A stretch of DNA of 64,000 nt. Origin: Vermamoeba vermiformis (Eukaryota; Tubulinea; Echinamoebida). The stretch spans positions 153,198-217,197 of the forward strand of contig JBEWZL010000008.1 in assembly GCA_045837725.1 (NCBI GenBank), read 5' to 3'. The position numbers were made by a program, and so were the translations under genes. The number at the start of each line of letters is the position of its first letter. The stretch's first letter is position 1. Under the pieces are notes generated by a model. The model was not told the DNA's origin, did no database searches, and was given only the letters and a program-made list of their open reading frames with translations. This document shows, piece after piece, positions 10,653 to 22,851 of the stretch.

Positions 10653-10960
10653 CTAAGACTTTCGACTTTCGACCTCGATCGCGACTGGTGCGTCAGTTAC
10701 TGGCGATGTGACTGGTGAAGCGGCTGGTGGTTCAACAGAAGTGCGATAGGAGCAATAACTGGGCACGTTGCTGTAAAGTCTACAGCGGCCTTGGTGCATT
10801 GGCCAGAAGGACATCCAACGCCACAAAGTTTGGCGTTGCAGCACCACTTGGCACGTACTTTATCGGATACAAAATGCTCGTTGAGCGCTACAGCACCACA
10901 TATAAAATTTTGCAACCTTCCAACAAAAATAAATTTGAATTGCCTTTATAGTAAAATCCG
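10653..10960 (-). pseudogene. Broken C-terminal exon of a secreted surface-protein paralogue
   Basis: A minus-strand frame reads CGAVALNEHF-like sequence with dense cysteines (AKWCCNAKLCGVGCPSGQC, FTATCPVIAP). A neighbouring frame then continues EPPAASPVTSPVTDAPVA, the Pro/Ala/Val/Thr stalk typical of the neighbouring surface proteins. The two parts are in different frames, with no good intron between them, and the hydrophobic GPI-type tail is missing. It lies just downstream of the intact paralogue at 10995. Best read as a decayed duplicate of that gene's last exon. Confidence 0.45.
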
Positions 10961-10994
10961 ACTTCAAGAGGATCCGACCGTCGTAGTGACGCAT

Positions 10995-11883
10995 CTAAGC
11001 CAACATCAACAATACTGGAACCAATACCATAGAACTGACCACCACGTGCACAGCTGGACTAGCTTTCTTCGCGGGTGTTTGGCTGGGCGTGGATGGAGCA
11101 GGGCCTGATTGGCCTGGAGTTGAACCAGTTGGTCCAGAAGAGCCGCAGAGCACCTTAATATCGAATGTAGCATTGCCACACTCGCCGCTATTGTATTGTT
11201 TAATGCTGGTACTGTCGTTGGCGAGGCAAGTGCTCAAGTTAGCGTAGATCGCGAGCGAAACTTGATTATTCAAGCAAGTGCCGAAAGACGTGATAGCAGA
11301 GAAGTAGCCAGAAAAACAAGTCATTGGCGGAGCTGTCGTGGCAAAGATTAACCAGTGAACTTGCTTGAAAAAAAAACGGCAAAACCGATCCCATCGAATC
11401 TAAATTTGGCCGATTGAATTTTAAATCAACATACCAACCAATACGTTGACGTAACCTTGTCCAACAGTGCAAGTGGTATTAGTAGACTCGTAGTAATATT
11501 GGTAAACAGTTCCAGCAGGAAGGTTATTCGGATTGAACGGATCTGCATCAAAACATTCGTCGTTGATGTAAAGACCATTTTGCTCTGGAGAGCATCCTAC
11601 AAGCGAATCCCTGCAGCCCTACGGAAGAAAATAAATGAGTTATAATTAACCAAATATTTAAAAATTAATATTAATTTATAGTTCTTACAGGACCTCGGGT
11701 AATAGCGTAACCGCCTGTCGCATTTTTGCAAAACTCGTCGTAGTAGGACGTAACCTTCTTAAATTGGCCATACGCAGGCGCGATGGCCAAAAGCAAAAGT
11801 AGTGCGCAGCAAAGAGCTTTAAACTGAAACAAAATGATTAGAACGCAATCGTTTATCGCGATCGAAAAGATATAATATTACCA
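10995..11883 (-). CDS. Secreted Cys-rich surface protein with GPI-type tail (paralogue 2)
   Basis: Four exons with the same design as the gene at 6628-7564. The start codon is the last codon of exon 1 (11881-11883), directly followed by a gtaata donor. Exon 2 resumes FKALCCALLLLLAIAPAYGQ, a signal peptide. The mature region has CKNATGGYAITRG, GCSPEQNGLYINDECFDAD, TVYQYYYESTNTTC, CFSGYFSAI and ECGNATFDIKVLC. A Gly/Ser/Pro/Thr stalk (GSTPGQSGPAPSTPS, TPAKKASPA) leads to a hydrophobic end VVVSSMVLVPVLLMLA. Likely cell-surface, GPI-anchored. The TPAKK-x-SA sequence before the tail is shared with paralogue 1. No known domain recognised. Confidence 0.8.
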
Positions 11884-12246
11884 TTTTGAATACTGGGTAG
11901 TAGTTGAGTGCTGCAATTGAGATGAAAAATGTCCAACCGAAAGTTTTGGTACACTTTGAAACTTCTAAATTTAGCCTAGGAATTTAAAATCGCGTTGATC
12001 GAGCAACGATTATTCATTAACATTGCACTATACTGTAGTTGCGAGCACCAGACTATCGGATGTGTTTGTTGGTGTTCAGTAGCCTCGTCGATTAATTAAG
12101 GAATCGTCCTTGTGTGGCACAAATATATGTATTTGACGCCGAATCTAATGTAACAATAGATATGCCTCGTGCCTAGTATATTCGTTAAAATAATTATTTA
12201 CTTACAAAAAAGAAAAACTCGACATAATTTGGCGCGATCTGAACTT
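11884..12246. promoter_or_regulatory. Upstream region of surface-protein paralogue 2
   Basis: This 363-bp gap lies between the LAMTOR3 stop and the start of the surface protein, both on the minus strand. No ORF or RNA gene seen. Confidence 0.4.
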
Positions 12247-13363
12247 CTAATTTTCAGCTTCAATGCTCTTAATCGAGGTCCTAAGAGGTTCTAATGCACC
12301 CTTCAATTCATCAGCGAGCGATAACAGCACACCACAGTTCGCATCTGGTTCAGCCAATAGGGTAATAATCAGAGGAGTGTGGTTAATGTGCACGAACAGT
12401 CTGTTGTCGAAGAATGTTGTCAACGTCTTGTTCTTGCCGAGGCCGCACTTGCTTGCCTAATTAGGAAATAAACGGTTAGTACTGCGCTTTGAATTATTGG
12501 TCCAAACATTGACACGAGCAGATCGAATAATTTCCGATTTTTAAGTCAGGTTTGATTGATTATGCGAGCTCATACGCACATAATAAGATATAATATTATA
12601 TAGCAAATATTATATTATAATTAAGCAATATAAGCGGTTCAATAATAAGACCAACGCAAATCCGTAATTTTGAAAGATCTAGATATTTGGCTTTGATATG
12701 ATGTTATTACCTGATCAGCAGCTGTTGCAAATACGGTGCATAATGTATTTTCTGCATTCAATTCTTCTCCTGCTCCTGATTGCGCTAATGTGGTGTTAGT
12801 CGATCGTTTTCATGATTAATTGATCTTTCTGGCCTAATTATTATTGTTATAATCGTACTATATCATTGCGCGATACAACATCTTATTAACTAAATTAATA
12901 GTGAGGTTTAGATCCGCGGCCTCATTCGAATGATGCCAAATTTAATAATCATCATTTATATTGCTTTGTATTAATTATTGGTGTGCTTTAGATAATTTTT
13001 GACCTTACCTGTCAGCAGGGAAACGCCATCACGATCTGAAACTAAAATTGCTTGTAATCCTTGGACTCTATATTTGGAATAATATTATTAAAAATACAAA
13101 CTATTTATAAGACAGTGTTTTATAGGAGCCAGAATGTAACAGGAGTATAGAATGGGATAAAAAATAAATAAAATTAATAATCAAAAAATATCTAGCGATG
13201 CCTTCACTTAACACTCATAATAGTCCTAGTCGTTAGGATAATTACCTTTCGATAACCTTTTCTAAAAATAATTGAATATCGTCATTGTTTCCCTGTGAAA
13301 CAAAACAAGATCAGATCTCGATCAACTGCGAAAATCCAAGCCAACTACCTTTCGCTCCTCCAT
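12247..13363 (-). CDS. LAMTOR3: Ragulator subunit LAMTOR3 (MP1)
   Basis: Roadblock-fold subunit of the Ragulator complex, which anchors Rag GTPases and mTORC1 (and a MAPK scaffold) on late endosomes/lysosomes. Five exons: MEERK; GNNDDIQLFLEKVIER; VQGLQAILVSDRDGVSLLT, which closely matches human LAMTOR3 VEGLHAIVVSDRDGVPV; a segment with EELNAENTLCTVFATAADQ; and ASKCGLGKNKTLTTFF, VHINHTPLIITLLAEPDANC, ending SIEAEN. The GLxKNK and TPLIIT segments are the family landmarks. About 125 residues, the normal size. Introns are 50-250 nt. Identity is firm. Confidence 0.92.
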
Positions 13364-13579
13364 GATTATATATTATGTACACTATTATGATTTAAATACA
13401 GATAACTGACAAAAAATTGACGCGGACATAGCCCGTCGAGATTTCCTTTAGTTACATGCTACGCAGACTGTTTCAAAGATAAAACGCCAGACGTCTGTTC
13501 CCTTTTGTATCGTCACAACATCCACACTAACAACACAAAAGATCTTTATTTAATCTACAGTTGTCAACTTTGTGCCAGG

Positions 13580-15431
13580 ATGGAGGGACGCAACAAGACA
13601 AAAGAAGAATCCGCTATTTGGTGGACAATCGTCCTCGCCTGTATCAGATGGCTTTCCCTATCTCGCTTCGTGCTCGTTAATTTTGATGATGGCGGGGCCG
13701 AATGGGGCTCACTTAGGCAGTAAGTGTCAAAAGTCAAATCTGTTTTGAGATTCGAAAAAGAAAATCGTTAGTACTAACGATTTTATTAATATTGTAAAAA
13801 ATAGACGCTTCCGAAGACTTGGCGTGCATATTTTTACCGTCGACGGCGTCACCATCTTTCAATTAAGCCGAAATCCGGCGGCTGACCTGTTGGCCAAAGG
13901 CAAAAATGCTAAAAGGCAAATACAGCTCTGGGGTAAGTCGATCAACTTCGATTTTTCAAACACTACTAACTTATTAAAGAATACGGCCGTACCGAGCACC
14001 CTTACGAAGGCGAGGTTTGGATTGAAGAAGTCCCTCATCTCACTGCCGATGAGAAACGAGTTCTCACTCAAATTCGTAGCGACTCGAAAGATACAAAAAT
14101 CTTTTGTAAGCTTGGCAAAGAAAGAACCAGCGAAAAGCAGTACGTGTTCCGAAAGGTGATGGATCAGGAGAGGGTAAACACCTTGGAGCCCTCTGAAGCT
14201 GAAATACCCTCCACGATGCGCAACACAGCTACTACTAATTTATCCGGCCTGTCTCGCGGCGACGGCACGAGGCCTTTACATTACATCGCTTCGACTCCTA
14301 GCTACTGTTCTGGCCCTCTTCACCCCTCGAATAACTCCAACTGCCGCACGGTAACTGCTGGCACGGAAATGACGAACAATAGGCCGGTCAACTACACGCC
14401 AGTCCAAGCCAGTAGTCCGTACTACAGCGCGCCCCCACAATACTCTACTTACGCCCCCGTACCGCATGCCAACGTTAACAAGCCAACACCGCAAGCACAT
14501 CGCAACACAACAGCACTCTCACACAGCATGGAGGTCAAGGTGAGTGCACCACCAAGCACTCAAGTGACACCTGTCAACACTGCTCCAGTGCTGTTAGTCA
14601 AAGAACGACCTGTCAACACCTTGCCGTCACAACACTCTACTACTAGTGCTGCCGTAGTGCCGCGTGTCAATGCCACACCTGCAACACAACCACTGCAGTC
14701 CATGACTCGTGGAATGGCCATCAAGCGTCGTATTGTAGGCACGGACCCGAACGACTTCCTTCCAAACAAGAAAAGAAAACTGAACCCAGACGAGAACACT
14801 CCTCCCAACAGCGCTACTCAGAGCAGCAATGCTCGCGGAGGCTCTGTCCAACGAGCTACAAAGCGAAAGTTGGACGCGCAACAAATTAAGGCCTTAGTTG
14901 CCAGACCACCCGAATCTCGTTCTAAGCCTCAGCCTCAAGCAAAAGCCACTGTACTTAGTTCTCAACAACCAAAGGAGGGCTCACTAATACGTGAGCATGT
15001 GACGTCCACGCCGTTAACTCACTATGCCGATCCGAATCCAGTGAAGTACGCGCGAGATATCCTTGACACAAAGTCGCAGAACACTAGTGCCGAAGTACAC
15101 TTAGTCGTTGACAATAGCCTGCTACAAGAATACTTCAACAGCGACCTGTTCTTGCAATTCCCTTCCAGCCCGCCCAACACTCACGTCGAGCAATCTATTG
15201 AAGCCGTCCACGAGGGCCATGCTCGAGTGGAGGAAGCAGGGAATATGCTATTTAGAACAGGATCTCAATTGCCAGATACTGAAATACCGAATAACGGAGT
15301 GTACGTATTCTTACTTCTTTGTTAGATCCGAATAACCTTATTAATATTTTGTTAATAGACTAAGCGACTCCGAATATTCGGAACTCGGTGCAAATGCATC
15401 AGAGTTTGACCAACGGTACGAGCTCATGTGA
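13580..15431 (+). CDS. Nuclear-type S/T/P-rich protein, N-terminal domain unrecognised
   Basis: Five exons joined in one frame. Exon 1 starts MEGRNKTKEESAIWW. Exons 2-3 give an ordered-looking part (RRLGVHIFTVDGVTIFQLSR; EVWIEEVPHLTADEKRVLTQ; KERTSEKQYVFRKVMDQE). The long exon (about 13979-15310) is low complexity, rich in Ser, Thr, Pro, Asn, Gln, with repeated hydroxyl-rich stretches and a bipartite nuclear signal: KRR, a spacer, then KKRKL, around 14726-14780, with a second basic patch TKRKLD. A short last exon ends SEFDQRYELM. Regulatory or chromatin roles are possible, but no domain is recognised. Start codon choice is tentative because exon 1 is only weakly coding in composition. Confidence 0.6.
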
Positions 15432-15829
15432 GCCGGTTAAAAGCTCAACCTTTGATGGATGCAGGCCTGCAAGATACTAGTGTTAAAATACTACGCTTGC
15501 TGGAATGTATTCGCAGAGGTTTGAGGTAACCGAAGCTCATCATTAACAATCGAACACTTATCAACACCACTTAAGAGGCGAGGGGGGGGCGTTACACCAC
15601 TACTCTTATGAATGGAGATTGCACTCCACCTAACAACCAAATCTCAGAACTTTTTGTCGAATGTTCTAAACAACTCATCTTTTTTCAAGTCATTACAACT
15701 ATCAACAACACTCACCTGTAAATATTGTGCACAACATCATTTTATATGCGAACCGAGAGGCGGCGCGAGGCCGGTACAGGGGCCCCGCGCGGCGCGGCGA
15801 TCAAAAATCGCCCCCTAACACCCCTTCTA
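15432..15829. other. Spacer leading into the poly-C tract
   Basis: Mostly ordinary AT-rich sequence until about 15760, then it turns GC-rich abruptly. No gene seen. Confidence 0.5.
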
Positions 15830-16018
15830 GACCTACCAGCCACGTCCTAGCCCCCCCCTCCCCCCCCCTCCCGCCCAACTCGGAGCCCGCACCCCGCCCT
15901 CGAGCGAGCCCCTCCGCGCCCCGCCCTCCCCCCCGGCTACCCACCGTCCCCCCCGCCCCCTCCACCGCCCCCCGACTCCCCCCCTCCGCCCCCCCCCCCC
16001 CCCCATCGGCGCCAACGA

Positions 16019-16050
<32 letters not shown>

Positions 16051-17610
16051 CACCCCCCCCCCCCCCCCCTCCACTACTTCCTATCTTAAATTTACTAATT
16101 CCTCGCCCCCCAACACTCTTTCCTATACCCCTCCCCCACCCCTCGCTCCGCCTACTGCCTTCCCCCCTCCCCCGCGCCCCCCCACTCTCACGAACCCCCC
16201 CCCTTCCTCTCTCCCGACCCCCTCCCCGCGAAATACTAAAACCCATCCACACCCCCCCCTCATATCCTATGAGAATTATCGCTTCTTTACTCTTCCCCCC
16301 CCCCCACGCTCCCCCCCCCCAAAAGAAGATACCTTGACCCCCCCCCCCCCCCCCCCCCCCCACTCCAATATTCACCCCCCCCCCCCCCCCCCCCCCTCCC
16401 CCCCCCCCCCCCCCCCCCCTCTTATTCGATCCCCATCCCAGGCCGGCCAGCCCCCCCCCCCCCTCCCCCCCCCCCCCTCCCCCCCGCCCCTCACCGCCCA
16501 TTAAAGGATACCGCCGGCTGGATGGCTCCGCCCCCCCCCGCCCCCCCCCGCCCCCTTCCTCGAGACCCAACCGCTCCCCTCCACCACCCCCTTCACCCCG
16601 CCTCCCCCCCCCGACTCCAAAAATGCCTACCGGAGGAGAAGCAGGCACGTACTCCAGGCAGATATATCCGTGGCGCCCTCCCCGCCCGGGGCGGGCGCCC
16701 TATACAATTGAACCAACCTCCCTTGGGGCCTTATCTCTCCTGGTCCGAAACCGGCTCCGCCGCAGAAGAAGTCCCTACAAACGCCCTCCGCTCACCCCCC
16801 CCCCCCCTCAACGCAAACACCCCCCCCCCAAGACTCCTCCCCCCAACCAGGCCCAGATATACTCCCTGCGCGCCACCCTCCCCCCCCCTACCTCCAAACC
16901 CGCATGACCAACCGCCCCCGAACCCCCCGTTTATAAACCCAACCCCCCCCCCAACCCCCCGCACCCCCCTATCAATATCCCCCGCCCTCCTCCCCACCCC
17001 CTTCCAATCACTACCCCGAGCATCCCCCCCCCCCCGCCCCCCCCCTCAAGCTCCCCCCCCCGCGCAAGTCGGAAGACGCCCCCCCCCCCCAACCCCCCCC
17101 CGGCGCCAGCTCCCGCCCCGGGACCCCCCCCCCCCCGATCCCCCCCCCCCCCGGACCCCCCCGAGGAAACCCCCCCCCTCCAAACCCCCCCCGGAACTCC
17201 CCCCGCCCGCCCCCCCCCCGCCCCCCCCCCCCCCCCCCCCCCTCCCCCCCCCCCCCGCCCCCCCCCGCCCCCCCCCCCCCCCCCCCCCCCCCCCCACCCC
17301 GCCCCCCCCCACCCCCCCCCCCCCCCCCCCCCCCCCCCTCCCCCAATGCCCGCCCCCCCCGCTGCCTCCCCCGCGGGCAACCCTCCCCTCTATAGCCCCT
17401 ACACACTAGCCTGAGAAATCGACCCCAGCATCAACCCCCCCCCCCCCCTATCCCCATGCCCCCCGGCACGCGGACGGCCCTCCCCCGCTACGCCCCCCTG
17501 GTCGTCGCTCAATACGCCAAACACCCCGGATCCCCGTAGAAATCCCCCCCCTCCCGAGCCGGGCCCCCCCCGCGAGCCCCCCAATTCAGACCCTATCCCC
17601 CCCCCCCTTC
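15830..17610. repeat. Poly-C low-complexity tract, probably a sequencing or assembly artefact
   Basis: About 1.8 kb dominated by runs of C on the plus strand (many of 10-30, the longest near 17221-17340), broken by short mixed words. The surroundings are AT-rich. Apparent proline-rich or glycine-rich ORFs in every frame are trivial products of C runs. Poly-G (here read as poly-C) is a known failure mode of two-colour Illumina chemistry and of low-quality read ends. A natural C-rich satellite cannot be excluded from sequence alone. Linkage between the left and right sides of the window across this tract is uncertain. Confidence 0.8.
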
Positions 17611-18760
17611 GGCACGTGGAGAGGCCGTATCAAAAAGAGCTAAACCAACAAAATCAAATTTACCGCGGCCGGGAGACACCCCCGCGGCCCGCCTCTCGGA
17701 GCCAGAGAGCCAGCACCCGCCTATGGGGCGAAGGCAGCAGCGTGGCGTGGGTATATTTATCTTAATGCCTTTCACCATGAACAGAGTCCGTCGTATGAAG
17801 CTCAAGTTTACCGGGGCGAGAGATGGCACGAACCACCTAACCTCCACGAGGAAATCCAAGCCCTCCTCAACATCGCCAAAACTTAGCGGAGGCGAAACCT
17901 TCCTCAGCCGGAAAGCAATTTCTCGCGACGTTCGTTCGGACTAACCGATGCTGCTCTGGACTAGGCCTCGAACATCGCCTGCTGAAATCCCTGACGATAT
18001 GCCAGAGTCCCCCTTCTTCCCCCCCAATCCTCAACACATTCTTCATCCGGCCTGCCTTCGCCCGCAGCAACGTTTATGACCCTGCCCGCTCTGAAACTCG
18101 CGACGTTACGCCCCGCCCCCTACTCAGAGCTTTGCAACAACATTGCTCCGCGAAAGGCCAACGCCCAGGAGAGCAATCTTTGGTGAGAGAGCGCTAGAAG
18201 GGGGGGGAAGACTCGGATTATCCCTACGAGTGATTGCCCCTCTTACCAAATTTTTGGTGCCCTGGTGCCCAGAGATGACATTTTTCTCTTTTATGGTGGC
18301 CCTCTCCGGCCAAACCCTTATTTAATTGGCCTGATGACTTTGCTCTTTTTAGATTCTGGCTCCCTCTGCCCTCCCCCAACAACAACAACGATATATCTTG
18401 TGGATCGATATTTTTCTATTTTTTATTTTGGTCGTTGCCGACAGGCAGGAGTGATTTATAGATGAGATTTGAGTGGAACCCCTAAAGGGTATGTATTGAA
18501 TTTTGGCATTTTAAAGGTTTTGATTAGTCCTCCCCCCCATACCCCCTATGATGCTTTATAGGACTTTTATTTCATTGAGGCTCTGTGTAACGTCCCTGTT
18601 AATCGTTTCTAAAATGAGATTTTCTTGTGTTTTGTATTAGCTTTTTGAAAATTTCCGAATAAGAATGATACAGCCAGCGGCATTTTTTCGTTAGCAACAA
18701 ACTACCAACAACTGTAAATACAATATTTTTTTTTCTTTAAAACAAAAGTGTAACCAGTAG
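17611..18760. other. Unassigned, partly GC-rich sequence after the poly-C tract
   Basis: From 17611 to about 18200 the sequence is moderately GC-rich with mixed composition, then falls back to AT-rich. No ORF with convincing codon use, splice pattern or RNA structure was found. It may be part of the same doubtful assembly, and the last 150 bp should include the promoter of the WD40 gene. Confidence 0.5.
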
Positions 18761-20705
18761 ATGTCAGTAAAACCCACAGAATTATTATTACTGCAAGAGC
18801 ATTTAGAAGCAAAGACACCTGATTCTCCTAAATTATCTCCTGCTAACGATGTAGGTTTATAAGCTATAACTGCTGCAACAATACCAAAAATCTTAATTTG
18901 ATCTCTTTCAAAAATTCAAATTAATTCTATTAATTCGATAAATTATGTTACGAACGATAGTAAATTGTTTATTATTGATGTGCACCATAATTCTAATTTT
19001 TGAACCAAAAGGAACCTCGGCCGTCAATTTCAGGAGAATGGCAACGCGCTCAATTAGACGCAGTTAATCCAAATGCATTATTTTTGAAAGGAAATAATTT
19101 AGTTAAAGAAGTAGAACACGTTAAAGGTAATTTCAAAGCAGAACTTTCCGATCTGTCAAATTGATCTTCGCTCTAATTAATTTTTTAACCTTCCCATATT
19201 GACGAAATTGAACTCGAATTATATAATAATATACGAAATTATTCTTCCCAAGATCTTATACTTTTGAAAACAATCTAATCGTGTATGTCCCGCACTTTAG
19301 AGGGCACTCAATCAATGCTAGTCGTGAATGGAATAGTTTGGATAGGCTGTTGCGATGGTACTCTAGCTCTATTTGATATACGCGTAAGTTCTGGTTCGTT
19401 AATTAATCTAGCAAGCCAAGCCAGATCTCCAAAAGATCCGGATCAACGCAGCTTTGCAAAATTCAATACCGGGTACTTGTGGTAGTATTAATGCCAATTT
19501 TATTATAGAGCGGCAAGAAATTAGGATCGCGTCAAGCACATAAAGGAAGAATATTTGCAATGTGTCTCGTTAATTCAGCTGGAAATGATTTACAAGTGTG
19601 GACTGCATCCGACGACAATAAGATCAAAATTTGGAATTATAGAGCTATGCTAGTACACCAGATTAATATTCCAATTAGGTACGTATTTAATACTAGTTTT
19701 TTCCGGATCTGAAATAACTTTTTTTCGAAGAATGTCATGCCTGTTACATTTTCATGAAACGGAAATTTGGGTGGGTGCCATCGACTCGTGTATAAATATC
19801 TACGATACCAAGGTAAATTTTAAAAATCTACGTTTTTCTCGTGCAATTTGCTGATCCATTGTAACAACAGACGTTCGAACTGAAAACACAACTGAAATTC
19901 GATTCATCAATTTCTATTCGTCATTTATTCAAGCACAAGCACTTAATATGGGTGTGCACGGAAGATCACGTGATCAGAATTCATAGCAGGGCAAGTATTG
20001 AAAACACTTTCACGATGACTTGGACACGATGCTGATCGGTTACTAAATAACTCCTTATAAATTTGTTTATTATTTTATATTAAGGCCGCAAAGCCTTAGT
20101 ACAAATATCAAAACTAATGTATTTCGTTAATTATAGACGCATCAAACAGTCGGTGAAGTTGACGGATCAAAAGTGAATAAAATAGTGCAAGTCAGTTCCA
20201 CCGAACTCTGGGGCGGTAGTTCAGATACAACAATTAAAATATGGGACGCGGAAGTACGTAACATAATATGCAACTCTAATTTGATTATTGTAAACTTACG
20301 GTATACCCCAGACGGGACGCGTGAAAAAAGTTATTCAAGCACACGACGGCCACGTGTTCTCGCTGCTATATTTCAATGGATTCGTTTGGAGTGCCGGATG
20401 GGACAAAACTATGCGAATATGGAACACTAAGGTAATATTACTTATTAGTTTGTGGTGATTGAAGATCCGGATCTCGGGCTTTTTTTTGATCTGACCAGCT
20501 ATTCTAACGCCTTAATAACACTAGACATATGAAATGGTCTCGCAATTACAAACCAAACACGATGTAATTAGTTCAGTGATATTAGTCCCGAACAAAGTTC
20601 GAGTCAGATCTGCCGAATCAACCGCAGCAGCACAAGATGAATACACTGATTTGTATACTATTTGGTCGGGCTCTTGGAACGGAAATGTATTTATTTGGTT
20701 GTAAT
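18761..20705 (+). CDS. WD40-repeat beta-propeller protein
   Basis: Nine exons, about 390 residues. The short N-terminus (MSVKPTELLLLQEHLEAK) precedes a propeller. Blades are visible as GIVWIGCCDGTLALFDIR, LQVWTASDDNKIKIWNYR, TEIWVGAIDSCINIYDTK, HLIWVCTEDHVIRIHSR, TELWGGSSDTTIKIWDAE, GFVWSAGWDKTMRIWNTK and LYTIWSGSWNGNVFIWL, the last reaching the stop. One repeat has a GH-like AHDGHVFSLLYF start. No extra domain. The intron after HSR uses a GC donor (AGG|GCAAGT at 19991). A scaffold or adaptor role is likely but not specified. Confidence 0.85.
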
Positions 20706-22528
20706 AGATTGAATACTAAGTAGTTAGTTAACACTTAACGTAGTTTTTGCGATCGACGGATCCTTCGGACTATAATCCACAAGGACAAATTAATTTTATT
20801 TTACTCGGGTTCTTCATTTTATTTTGCATCACTAACACACCACAAGGTGCATCTAGTTCGTATAAATCTCATTCGGGTCGGAAATATGACGTTTTGGTGC
20901 GAAGAAGTTGGTACATTTCTGGTCAAGTAAACCAGCGAAGCTTAGAATATTCTTTGCCTATCTTATTTAAAACATACACAGTGTTTTACGCAATTTGGCA
21001 AATTCGTGCCGAAGAAATATTTGGCCGAAAATTTATTGGGATTGCCAAAAAAAGATCCGTACGAAATTTTTTCGTTTCAAACTCAATAATTTTCCAGAAC
21101 AACACAACTCACTTCAAAGATGGGCTCTGGATCAAGTTCAAACACTAATTATCAAGTTGTTAGCAGCTCTGGAATTCACCCTTGGGGGAACGGCGACGGT
21201 ACTGGTGACACCGGTTTTACTCTTGCCTCTGGCAATGACACTGGTGATGGTACTTCCAACGAAAACGACAACATTGGAACGCGAGAGGACCCTAATAGTA
21301 GAACTCCCGGTGCCACGAGGTACTAAATCCGTTTTTCAAAAAAACGAGGATTTAAGACTCACCGAGTCAAATGTAACATTAATAGATACTTGTATAAGGC
21401 TTGACGCCAATTTTGTAATAGTACACCCAAATAAACGGACTCTGCACGAGTACATCCGCGAAACTAATTTGTAACGGGATTCCGAAAACGTTCAAACTCG
21501 CTGTATTTTGCATTCCGTAGCGTCCTTCTTAAGAAGCACATTGTACTATTATGGTCCTATAGTGGATTAAGACGTTATTTTGCGCTTGAAGTACCTCCGC
21601 ATCGATGCGTAAATCATTGCGAGTTTGACTGAAAAGATAGGCCAAATTGTATTAACAATTGGGATGCAATAATGTGCATGAAGTAATTATAATATATGAC
21701 AACCAACTCTAACGGAATACGAAACAGACTACAGATAGCGATTGATCGATGCGGCTGGTACAAATTACTTAATTGTACAATAATCACTTAGGCGGAAGAA
21801 AACCTCTTAAATACGTGCCCATATAAAAGGAAGTAAGCAATCATTCATATACAATTCACTGCAACTGATAGTTTAGAAACAGTTTTGATCGGCTGCGTAG
21901 TTTGTAAATTTCGAACCAAACGATAAATATGCTATCATTAGATGCACCCTTAGTGTTACTTCATGGGTATTATTTGCGCGTGATAGAACAACTTATTCAC
22001 GAAGAAAAACTTGGCCCGAAAAATTTCAGCGTAGTCACGAGAAATTGACGGCCGTTAAGTACGTACTTACACGATAATTGACGAACCAATTATTAGTAGA
22101 AAAGAGGTCTCTAATCGTTGTGGTGCGGAATTCAAATAAATGAATTACGCTCGCTCACTGCTGGCTAGATCTATTTCTCCGTCTTGAATCGTGTTGGGAA
22201 ACGATTTTACCTTACTTTTCTGCATCCGTCGACAGAAAGGTAAAACTGAGAACTTGCTCGATGACAAATATATAATTATTCAGATTACCCTACCTTGTTC
22301 TGGTGACCTTCAGAATCTACGAGAAACAGTTCCATCTAGTGAGCTCAATGACTGTAGAAGCTAAATTGAATTAACAGTATTTATTTACATGAAAAATTTA
22401 TCATACAACTGAATAAGATCTTTACAAAAGATTTTGAATTGAATTTAATTAAAAAAATCAGATTTAATTAATGAAAAAATTCTAGTGTTCTTAGACGAGC
22501 TCGAGTACCGTCCATATTACTTCTGATA
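20706..22528. other. 1.8-kb region without a confident gene
   Basis: Two weak candidates. An ORF at 21120-21326 encodes 68 residues, MGSGSSSNTNYQVVSSSG then a Gly/Asp/Asn/Thr-rich tail; MGxxxS fits an N-myristoylation site. A TATAAAAGG-like box at about 21823 precedes a 39-codon ORF at 21929 (MLSLDAPLVLLHGYYL). Neither has recognisable similarity. The rest shows nothing. Confidence 0.3.
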
Positions 22529-22684
22529 TTAGTCCTTGCGTCGTTGTGCCTCCCAAGCCTTGAATTTTGCCCATTGCTGTTGCACTGTCTTTTGCACATT
22601 CGGCACTTGGTAATTTTGAGCAATGTAGACGCCTGACACGATGCCAACGCTATAAGTAAATAACACTCCGAATATACCAGCCAT
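22529..22684 (-). CDS. DUF4535-like single-pass micro-protein (51 aa)
   Basis: The frame from 22684 encodes MAGIFGVLFTYSVGIVSG then VYIAQNYQVPNVQKTVQQQ, ending WEAQRRKD. A short N-terminal hydrophobic helix followed by YxAQNYxVPxV is the hallmark of the DUF4535 (PF15054) family of tiny proteins in plants, fungi and other eukaryotes, several of them tied to mitochondria. The length is normal for the family. Intronless. It shares a 167-bp divergent promoter region with the SDR gene. Function unknown. Confidence 0.75.
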   Translation of the reverse strand: MAGIFGVLFTYSVGIVSGVYIAQNYQVPNVQKTVQQQWAKFKAWEAQRRKD

Positions 22685-22851
22685 AGTGTGTTGTTCAATG
22701 CGTAATCTGTAGATTTTGTAATTGAATTGAATTGTGATTTTTTCTTGGGGTAAATTCTGGAGGGAAAATCTTAATTTTTATTCTTGAACAGCCATAACTC
22801 TGTTAACGAACACAACTCATCCTATATCATTATATTGATCCCTCGTTAACA
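22685..22851. promoter_or_regulatory. Bidirectional promoter region, DUF4535 / SDR
   Basis: Only 167 bp between divergent start codons. No clear TATA box. Confidence 0.4.

Noticed and set aside
15727-17409. Long proline-rich and glycine-rich ORFs on both strands
   Set aside because: They are produced by homopolymer C runs; codon use is trivial and every frame is open.
17700-17900. rRNA-like words (GGCGAAGGCAGCAGC) in the GC-rich stretch
   Set aside because: No extended match to small or large subunit rRNA could be followed.
20747-21474. ORFs of 133 and 159 codons after the WD40 gene
   Set aside because: They overlap in different frames, lack recognisable motifs and have no splice logic; only the 68-codon MGSGSSS frame is mentioned as weak.
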